Assembly: GCA_910578365.1 (NCBI GenBank)
Contig: CAJTRC010000037.1
Location: 1-25,846 of the forward strand
DNA from: an uncultured Muribaculaceae bacterium
GTDB lineage: Bacteria; Bacteroidota; Bacteroidia; Bacteroidales; Muribaculaceae
DNA: 25,846 nucleotides
Reading direction: 5' to 3'
A model generated the notes under the pieces. It ran no database searches. It saw only the letters and a list, made by a program, of their open reading frames with translations, and was not told where the DNA came from. The position numbers were made by a program, and so were the translations under genes. Below are positions 1-6,600 of this stretch, one piece after another; the first letter of the stretch is position 1, and each line of letters begins with the position of its first letter.

Positions 1-13
1 CTGGTGGCACCAC
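1..13 (+). other. Probable 3' end of a tRNA gene / phage attachment site (partial)
   Basis: The first bases read CTGGTGGCACCAC. They fit the end of a T-arm (CTGG), a 7-nt acceptor strand (TGGCACC) and a discriminator A, with no encoded CCA, as is common in Bacteroidetes. A matching 5' acceptor strand would be GGTGCCA, but it lies outside the window. A strong terminator follows at once, and an integrase gene starts 160 bp further on. This is the usual arrangement where a tyrosine integrase targets the 3' end of a tRNA gene. The isotype and the exact att core cannot be determined from 13 bases, so this is inference. Confidence 0.4.
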
Positions 14-14
14 G

Positions 15-42
15 AAAAAACTCGACTTCGGTCGGGTTTTTT
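15..42 (+). terminator. Rho-independent terminator with UUCG tetraloop
   Basis: Bases 15-26 (AAAAAACTCGAC) pair with 31-42 (GTCGGGTTTTTT) around a TTCG tetraloop at 27-30. The 12-bp stem contains one G-T wobble. The loop is closed by C-G, the very stable C(UUCG)G form, and the stem runs into a T6 tract. It probably ends transcription of the tRNA to its left and separates the host tRNA gene from the integrase. Confidence 0.8.
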
Positions 43-101
43 GCTTATATAGCAGATTATCAGCGGATTACTTACGCCCCGTCGGTAGTCAATTTTCAAA
101 C

Positions 102-115
102 AATGTCGGCACAAA
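102..115 (+). repeat. Short direct repeat, copy 1 (candidate integrase arm site or operator)
   Basis: AATGTCGGCACAAA recurs at 145-158 with one mismatch (AATGTCGTCACAAA), 43 bp away or about four helical turns. Lying between the presumed attachment site and the integrase start, it could be an arm-type integrase site or an operator controlling integrase expression. The role is inferred. Confidence 0.4.
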
Positions 116-144
116 TGTAGGCTCAAAATCAGAGCGTTACAAAA

Positions 145-168
145 AATGTCGTCACAAAAGTTGGCACA
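145..168 (+). repeat. Short direct repeat, copy 2 plus a degenerate overlapping copy 3
   Basis: AATGTCGTCACAAA at 145-158 is the second copy of the repeat at 102-115. A looser third copy (AAAGTTGGCACA, 157-168) overlaps its end, 12 bp (about one turn) further on, and ends 6 bp before the integrase start codon. This position suits autoregulation as well as arm-type binding. Confidence 0.35.
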
Positions 169-174
169 CCCAAA

Positions 175-1329
175 ATGGCGAAAGTAACAATCAAGCGGCG
201 AAATGAGAGCGAAAGAGCGGACGGCCGCGCCGCTCTGTATGCGGTGTTAAACATCGAGCGTATAAAAATCCGCCTCCCTCTGGATATAGCGGTAACGGGT
301 GCGGAATGGGACCCGGTAACGGAGAGAATCAAGGGGCGCGGTCAGGAGGTAAAAGATAAGAACCTTATAATTTCCAACACGAAAGCGAAAATCTCGGACA
401 TACTCGTCCGGGCGAGGCTCACGGGCGAAACACTCACGAAAGACAGTTTTCTCGCGCTCTACCGTCGTCCGGGTGAAACGATGAATTTTCTTGAATACGC
501 CTTCCGGCACCTCGACGAGCTGCGCACGGCCATGCAGCCCGAAACAATCCGGCACCACAAAGCGGCGTTAACGAAACTCCAGCACTATAACCCACGGCTC
601 CAGATAGCCGAGATAACGCCCGAATGGCTGCGCGTATATGCCGCCCACCTCCGAGATAAGCACAATAACAACGCCGGAACAATACGCAAAAATATGTGCG
701 TTATCCGTATGCACTATTATGCGGCTATGAGAGCCGGGAAAGTGAAGGTTAACCCGTTCGAGGTGTATCGGGTTCCGGCCGCCGACCCTGCTGTTATATT
801 TCTTACCGAACAGGAATTAAACAAACTGACAAGCCTCTATCGCTCCGCCATTCTTGACGAAGGAGAACAGGACGTGCTTCGCTTCTTCCTGTTTATGACA
901 TTCACGGCCATGCACATATCCGACGCCAGAGCGTTGCAGATAGAGCAGATAAGCGGCGGCGAAATCCATTACCAGAGAATCAAGACACGCACGCGCGTAA
1001 ATATGCCGCTATCGCGTCCGGCGGCTGAATTGGCCGAATACTACCGCGACGGACGGTATCGTGGCAATCTGTTCAGGAAATTGCCGACGGACCAGGCGTT
1101 CAACAGAATAATAAAAAGAATCTGTAAACGTGAAGGTATCGAAAAAGCGGTCAGCGCGAAAGCTGCCCGGCACACCTTCGCCACCCTTTACTACAAAAAG
1201 AACTCCGGCGACCTTGGCACTCTTTCAAAACTCTTGGGGCATACCTCGGTAACAACCACCATGATATACGCCCACATAATGAAAGAAAACCGCGTCGCCG
1301 GGGTGTCTGCCTTCGACGATATGTTATAA
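175..1329 (+). CDS. int: Tyrosine recombinase, phage integrase of the Bacteroidetes type
   Basis: This 384-aa protein should catalyse site-specific integration and excision of the element. The N-terminal 100 residues look like an arm-binding domain, residues about 105-205 like the SAM-like core-binding domain, and 215-384 like the catalytic domain. Visible catalytic positions are K270 in the beta-hairpin, R332 in the box AARHTFAT, H356 in LGHTS and the nucleophile Y365 in MIYAHI. Two positions are not canonical. The first arginine of the R-x-S-D box is His (H247 in TAMHISD), and the His of H-x-x-R is Lys (K329). IntDOT of CTnDOT is a known Bacteroides recombinase lacking Arg I, so the protein may still be active. 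The gene is the only one on the plus strand and lies next to the presumed tRNA attachment site. Its last 6 bases overlap the end of the convergent DUF4376-like gene. Confidence 0.9.
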   Translation: MAKVTIKRRNESERADGRAALYAVLNIERIKIRLPLDIAVTGAEWDPVTERIKGRGQEVKDKNLIISNTKAKISDILVRARLTGETLTKDSFLALYRRPGETMNFLEYAFRHLDELRTAMQPETIRHHKAALTKLQHYNPRLQIAEITPEWLRVYAAHLRDKHNNNAGTIRKNMCVIRMHYYAAMRAGKVKVNPFEVYRVPAADPAVIFLTEQELNKLTSLYRSAILDEGEQDVLRFFLFMTFTAMHISDARALQIEQISGGEIHYQRIKTRTRVNMPLSRPAAELAEYYRDGRYRGNLFRKLPTDQAFNRIIKRICKREGIEKAVSAKAARHTFATLYYKKNSGDLGTLSKLLGHTSVTTTMIYAHIMKENRVAGVSAFDDML

Positions 1330-1800
1330 CTCGTATTGGGAGTAATCGACGGCGTTTTTCGCTTCGATTCCTGCGGCTCGGCACTCTTTGATGTGCGTCC
1401 ACATGGCTGCGACCATATCGCCCAGTTCGTCGGCTGCGGCTGCGTCCGTATCAGCCTCCAGCAGTCCGATGAACGGGGCGCGGTCGATTTCGCCGGTCTT
1501 ATCGAGCGAGTACACCGCAAACAGAAAATTGCGCTGTGCCGCGTCTGTCAGCCTTACCTTCCGTCCATTCCAAAAGAACGTATTAGCGATTCGGTTCTGG
1601 GTCTGTGCGTCGAAATACTCCGCCACTGCGTCGCGTATCTCGTCAACAGTCGGACGGCCGTCGGTAATCATTTCAACGGCCAGCCATCCGCGCTCCTCGT
1701 CGCGGTGGTGATTCCAGCGCACCGCCCAGCGGTCGCGGCGTGGGTTTATGCACTCGATAGGCGCAAGCACCTCGGAACATGATATTTCTCTCGTTTTCAT
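1324..1800 (-). CDS. DUF4376-like phage protein, last gene of the DGR/tail transcript
   Basis: This 158-aa soluble protein has no signal peptide. It has the layout I associate with DUF4376 proteins of Bacteroidales phages: a variable N-terminus, a central box FFWNGRKVRLTDAAQRNF at about residues 75-92, and a helical end closing with a D-x-S-x-Y-E-L motif (VDYSQYEL). It starts 12 bp after the RT stop, so it is very probably co-transcribed with target, TR and RT. DGRs often carry an accessory gene at this position, but this protein does not look like Avd, a small basic four-helix-bundle protein. A role in tail-fibre assembly or in DGR function is possible and neither is shown. The family assignment is by resemblance from memory. 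Confidence 0.75.
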   Translation of the reverse strand: MKTREISCSEVLAPIECINPRRDRWAVRWNHHRDEERGWLAVEMITDGRPTVDEIRDAVAEYFDAQTQNRIANTFFWNGRKVRLTDAAQRNFLFAVYSLDKTGEIDRAPFIGLLEADTDAAAADELGDMVAAMWTHIKECRAAGIEAKNAVDYSQYEL

Positions 1801-1812
1801 GTCGATATATTG

Positions 1813-3246
1813 TTAAGTGAAAAGATATTCGGTAAAATTGCCCTGTGCGTTACGCGCCATAGTCACCTTATTCTCGCCCAGTAGTTCCTTATCTTTCAGC
1901 GCGTCGCATATATCGCACATATCAGGATAGCCGGTAAAGAATTTAACCACGTCGCCCTTCTTCAGGGGTAAGTTACAGGCCGCAAGCTGCGCCCGGTTCG
2001 GGACGATAAGACGGGCGCAAACGAGATATTTCGTTTTCTCCTTTGCCTCCGTGTCACCGTTGGCCACCGCTTCCTTGTGTTCTCTACGCGACCACTTTGT
2101 CGAAACGCCTGTTTGAAAATCCAGAATACAAAGCGTCGAGCCTACGAGCGCGTTAAGAGTGACCTCGCGGCAAGTAAAATTTTTCTGACCGTTCCGACGC
2201 ACTCCCGGCGATGTCGAGATACCGAGGTCGGCCAACGATTTAAGATTTGAGTAATCAGCCATTTTTAAGCCTGTTATTTTGTAAAATAGATGTTTAGCGT
2301 CTGCGTGTTTGCAGAGCGAGTAAAACGACGCGAGTATTTCAGCGCGTCGGCGTTTGCTTTTTATTTTGTGGAGGCGACGGGCTGCCTTCTTCTTGTTGCG
2401 CTTCCGAATACGAGTATAATCCTTGAAAATGTCATATCCGATAAAGTCGATACCCTGTGAAACCGGGTAAATACGTTCATTCGCTTTCACCTTCAGCCCT
2501 ATGCCCTCGACCTGTTCGTGAACGATACCGCTCAATTTCCAAAGTGTCGGTTTGTCGGGACCTAATCCCCTCTTATCGTCGCAATAACGATAATAGAATC
2601 TGAAACGGTGTTCGTCCTTAACGTGGTGGTCGAGCCATACCGATAAAAGGAGGTTGCCGAAATGTTGTGAGCTGCGCAATCCGATAGATAGCCCACGGAT
2701 AAGGAAACGCACAAACCGTTCCAGAAGGGTGAGGATTATAGGCCCTTTGAATATGCGGCGTAACGTGTCCATCATGATGTCCTGCAATATGCTTTCGTAG
2801 AATTTCGTAATATCGTCCTCGTAAACATATTGTATTTCATCGGGGTATAATTCGAGGTCGCGGCGTATAAGCTTCAGAAGGTCGTGCGTACCCCGGTTTT
2901 TCAGCGATGCCCCGGTGGTTCGTATCAACTTTTTGAACGTCAGTTCCTCGACGATATTCATTATTGCATGAATACCCATTTTTTCATAATACGAGTAAAG
3001 GAATTGAATCCGTCGTTTCTTCCCTCCTTCGGTAATTATCTCCTCTCCGTAGGAGGTAAGGCGAAACACGCCCGCCGATATTTCAGCGGCCAGCCATGCC
3101 TCTATCCCGTCGATATGCGCAAGAATCTCGCGCCCCTGTTTAGACTGCTTTCGGGCAGTTCCTCGGAGTACGGCGTCGATTGATTCCCGGATATTGGACG
3201 AGGCGACAATCAGCGGAATTATTTCGGAATCCTTTATACGTTTCAT
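1813..3246 (-). CDS. DGR reverse transcriptase
   Basis: This 477-aa RT copies the template-repeat RNA into mutagenised cDNA that replaces the VR of the target gene. Motif 3 is DITKFYESI (D145). Motif 4 is IGLRSSQ at 188-194, the variant of the G-x-x-x-S-Q box typical of DGR RTs rather than of group II introns or retrons. The catalytic box is YCDD (221-224). Motif 7 is seen as GIDFIGYDIFKDYTRIRKR. The RT core ends near residue 310. About 165 further residues follow, with an aromatic- and lysine-rich beta-like C-terminus (KKGDVVKFFTGYPD) recalling the C-terminal extension of some Bacteroides DGR RTs. It has no Shine-Dalgarno sequence and an A-rich leader. The TR lies 209 bp upstream and the DUF4376-like gene 12 bp downstream. 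Confidence 0.95.
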   Translation of the reverse strand: MKRIKDSEIIPLIVASSNIRESIDAVLRGTARKQSKQGREILAHIDGIEAWLAAEISAGVFRLTSYGEEIITEGGKKRRIQFLYSYYEKMGIHAIMNIVEELTFKKLIRTTGASLKNRGTHDLLKLIRRDLELYPDEIQYVYEDDITKFYESILQDIMMDTLRRIFKGPIILTLLERFVRFLIRGLSIGLRSSQHFGNLLLSVWLDHHVKDEHRFRFYYRYCDDKRGLGPDKPTLWKLSGIVHEQVEGIGLKVKANERIYPVSQGIDFIGYDIFKDYTRIRKRNKKKAARRLHKIKSKRRRAEILASFYSLCKHADAKHLFYKITGLKMADYSNLKSLADLGISTSPGVRRNGQKNFTCREVTLNALVGSTLCILDFQTGVSTKWSRREHKEAVANGDTEAKEKTKYLVCARLIVPNRAQLAACNLPLKKGDVVKFFTGYPDMCDICDALKDKELLGENKVTMARNAQGNFTEYLFT

Positions 3247-3455
3247 GTTGTTTGTTTTGCCTTCATTTTTCTGGGGCCTAAGTTATTCGGCTGCCATTGC
3301 TGGCCCTACTAAACTCCACCCCTGCGCGTGATGTTTCGGCGTTCCGTCCTGTGGGCGGCTGTGCCGTGGCTCTCTCCCCTGCCTCGACGGTGGCGACACG
3401 TCGCCGATGTCGGAGGGCTATATATTTTCGATTTTGGCAAATTAACGCTTTGAGT

Positions 3456-3574
3456 GCAAGGCGCGACCCGCTCCACGCGTTCGTGTTCGATGAATCGTTG
3501 TTCGCGTTCGTGTACGAAACACCGGCGTTCGAGTTGGCGTTGTTGTTGGAGCGGTACACCACACGGGCCGACGA
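3456..3574 (-). repeat. DGR template repeat (TR)
   Basis: These 119 bp match the VR (3736-3854) except at 12 positions, and each difference is a T on the plus strand here, meaning an A in the RT-sense strand. The sense TR contains 27 adenines, so 12 of 27 have changed and no C, G or T has. The TR is rich in AAC codons in the target frame (nine Asn in the implied peptide). This gives the widest amino-acid choice under A mutagenesis without creating stop codons. Identity breaks exactly at 3455/3735 and 3575/3855. Confidence 0.97.
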
Positions 3575-3616
3575 CGATTGGGGAAATCTACCATTTCGGG
3601 GGCTGCTCTGCTGTGG

Positions 3617-3631
3617 GAGGGCTGCGCCCTC
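3617..3631 (-). other. Short GC hairpin between target gene and TR
   Basis: GAGGGC (3617-3622) and GCCCTC (3626-3631) form a perfect 6-bp stem with a 3-nt loop. It lies 38 bp after the target stop codon and 43 bp before the TR in the sense direction. There is no T-tract behind it, so it is a weak terminator candidate. It may belong to the template RNA or to the homing region. Confidence 0.4.
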
Positions 3632-3668
3632 GTGTATCGTTTAACATCATACGTTCAAGTTTATTCGG

Positions 3669-6600
3669 TTAGGCTATGGCCTCGGCCTCCAAGAAGGCCG
3701 CGACGTTTAACGTATATTCGATTTCACCGATGAAGGCAAGGCGCGACCCGCTCCACGCGACCGTGTACGATGAATCGTAGACCGCGTACGAGTACGAAAC
3801 ACCGGCGTCCGAGCTGGCGTTGTTGCTGGAGCGGCACACCACACGGGCCGACGAGTTGGAACACCAGAATTTGTCGCCGTAGTGGGTTGTTTCTGTGGCG
3901 TTGAGCAACACCGGCACCACGTCCATGAAACGACCGTTATGTAATTCGGTAATCCATGAATCGGAGATTGTGCCACTCTTGACGGTTCTTTCTTCACCGG
4001 TTCCGTACTCGGTAAATTTCCAAACGTAGTAATCGGAGGTAACTCCGCCCATCCATTCTGCGACATTGCCCCAAAGATTTTCGTAACCTATGGCGTTGAT
4101 AGATGTCGCATTTCGTAACGTCTGCGTATCGTCGTAATACCAGCCTCCGGCCGCACCGATAGCATTAGCCGGGTTCGCTATGGTGTCCTTCATGCCGAGG
4201 AAGGCGGTCAAGCCTTGAACGGTAGTATTTGAGCCGGAGCCATATCCGCACACGCCTGAACTGTCACGGTCGCCATAGTTGGCCCAGAACAAACAAGCGA
4301 TGTCGCGGTGCATGGGGTACGTTATCGGGGTGAATCCCTCGCCACGTCTGCGGCAGTAATCAACGAACTGCGATTGTGATACGCTGACGGTTGCCGAAAC
4401 GCCCGTAATACTGCGAATCTGCAAATTACCGTAATATGCTTTCACAACACCGGCAAGCCATTGGCCGGTTCGCCAAGCGTCCGGCTCGATAGCGTGAATC
4501 TCCGGCGAGGTGGTAAGCCACACGAAGGAGAAAGGAGCGTCGGCGCGGCAAGTGAAAGCGATTTTTTCAGCGTTGGCCGGAACGGAGGTAAACAGGTAAG
4601 AGCCTTCGGTCATTCGTCCGCTATTGGCTGCGGCACGACCCACCACGTTGTTGTCTGCGTCGAGGAACACCGCGCCGTAAACCGATGAGTTCACGGCCGG
4701 CCATCGTGCTTGCTTGTAACCCTTCACCGGGGCAACATATACGCGGTAATCATCGTAAACCGCGAGGCAGTCGTCGAAGGTGGTGTATGTGGTCGCCACT
4801 CGGCAAGCTGCGCGGTCGTGCAACTCCATATCTTCCGGGTAAAGTTTACGGCCCTCCGGCTGCGTTACAGCCTTCAGAGAGCTGAAGCAGTGGTAATGGC
4901 AACGGTTAATAAAATCGTCGATACCCTTGCACCAACGGTCAGGCTCGTACATCATGAAATCGCCTTCGTCGGCCTTCGTCGGGTGGTTGAAACCTTGTGT
5001 ATTGGCCTCCGTGCCGTCATGATAACGGCGGCTATCGGTATCGTCAAGCGGACAAACGAGCATTTTGCCGGACGCTACATATTTAGCCATTACGCGGTGA
5101 CGCTTCGCCATGATAGCGGCGACGTGCGCCGACGGTTTGAAAGTGTTGTCGTAGTCGTAGCCCGTTTCGTTATCGAGGTTTGAGATATTTTTTGAATCTG
5201 ACACCGTTTCGTCGTACTTGATAACCGTCCATTCCGGCTGCTTTATGTTCAGTTCGGGGAAATGGGCCTGTAACTCGTTGAACTCCGATTCTTCGAGGTA
5301 TTTCGTGAGTTGGTAAGTACCTACGAGGCGGCAAGTCGTCACGTTGTTACCGTTTTCATCGACACCCTTCATCGTCAGGAACTTGCGGAGGAGTTCACCG
5401 CGACCGCTCTCGTCTATGCCCGTAACACGGAGGTAGGTCGTAGAGGGGCAACGGTTGAGAAGGGTCTGCCAGTCAATCAGCGGACAGTTATCAACGACAA
5501 GGCGAGTAACCGCCGGAGTTCCGGAGAAGGTCAGCGCGTCGGGCGCGAGGTTCTGAAGGTATCGTAATTCGAGCGTCTGGAGCGAGGCCGGTAACTTTGC
5601 CGTTGACATCGTTCCGCCTTGTGCGAATATCACGTTTGTAAGCTGCGTATCTGCCGCGTCGAGAGTTTCGAGTTTACGATTTTCGGCCAGATTCAGAGAG
5701 GTAAGGCCGTTCAGTCCGTTAACATCAAGAGAACGGAGGTTCCGGCAATTTTCGAGAATCAGGCCTGTGAGAGCCTTCTGCCCAGTCGAGCAAGAAGCGT
5801 CAAGATTGCGGAGGCGAATACACTTGTTAAGGTTAAGCGTTCCGACAATAGCGTGACTTATGTCCGTAAGGTTGAGCGACTGAATACGAGAGGCCCCGTA
5901 AATGTTCTGCGGGTCGTTGATGATAAGATTTTGTTTGAAGGTAAGAGTTATTTCGTCACCTTGGCCATTTGCACGGAGGCCAGAAACCGTGGGGTCGCCG
6001 TTGGTGTAGCCATAGCCGAAACAAAATCTTTCCGCCGCCGTTATCTTCACGTTGCGAGGATTCGCCGCAAAGTTATACGAGAAATACACCGGGAACGCGT
6101 CGTCGCGGTATGTGCCGGCGCAATACTCCGAATCCAGAAGGTTGAAGCGGTTAACGATTGTATAGGTACGATGAGCGTAGCGCGAACCCTGAAGGGCGTA
6201 GAGATAGTCGCGCCCTTCTTCGATGAGCGGAAGAATATATTTATATTCTCCGTCCTTATTGTAGATACGTTCGCACCATTCGCCCATAAATTGGTTGTTG
6301 AACACGTCCAGAACGTACTCCGTTGACATCACCGAACGGATAGAACGGGCAACCTCGGCGAGTTTTTCGGGGCAACCGCGAACGAGTTCCCAGAGTACCG
6401 AATCATGTCCGGCGAAACAGTACGCGCCTTGGCTCTCGTCCACGGTATCGAAATCAATCATGTAATCGAATTTCAGGTACGAATCGTTTCGTTCGCCGAA
6501 AAGCGTATCCATATCGTAGGGCAAAATGTACCATATAAGGCCATCCCACGTTGCGAACATCATGTTTTTCGCGCGGTTATCCACCGCCATGAAATAGTTC

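Larger units (their letters stand above)
3247..3668 (-). ncRNA. Probable DGR template RNA region (TR plus flanks)
   Basis: These 422 bases between the target gene and the RT hold no protein-coding gene. They contain the TR (3456-3574), a 94-bp segment between the target stop and the TR with a GAGGGC/GCCCTC hairpin (3617-3631), and a 209-bp spacer before the RT start. The spacer includes inverted repeats such as GGCGAC/GTCGCC (3392-3405). In the well-studied BPP-1 element the functional DGR RNA spans the TR plus the spacer up to the RT start, and the spacer is needed to prime cDNA synthesis. The same is inferred here; the ends of the RNA are unknown. The box TAAACTTG just after the target stop differs from TAnnTTTG at one base and could be a weak promoter. 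Confidence 0.55.

Noticed and set aside
1336..1782. Plus-strand frame of 148 codons after the integrase
   Set aside because: It is the antisense shadow of the DUF4376-like gene, which has family resemblance and correct operon spacing.
1813..3246. RT belonging to a group II intron or retron
   Set aside because: No maturase/HNH domain, no intron boundary structure and no msr/msd-like sequence; the TR/VR pair with A-only changes and the IGLRSSQ motif fit a DGR.
3278..3562. A 94-codon minus-strand reading frame covering the TR
   Set aside because: It exists because the TR copies the coding frame of the target. The part beyond the TR has no protein-like character, and the TR acts as RNA template.
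3617..3631. Strong rho-independent terminator after the target gene
   Set aside because: The stem is only 6 bp and has no T-tract on the sense strand, so it is listed only as a hairpin.
3297..3644. Plus-strand reading frames antisense to the TR
   Set aside because: They are the complement of the TR and its flanks, have no recognisable domain, and oppose the transcript direction of the DGR.
5619..6326. Long plus-strand frame of 235 codons inside the giant target gene
   Set aside because: Antisense shadow of a gene with clear domains; no motif or start context of its own.
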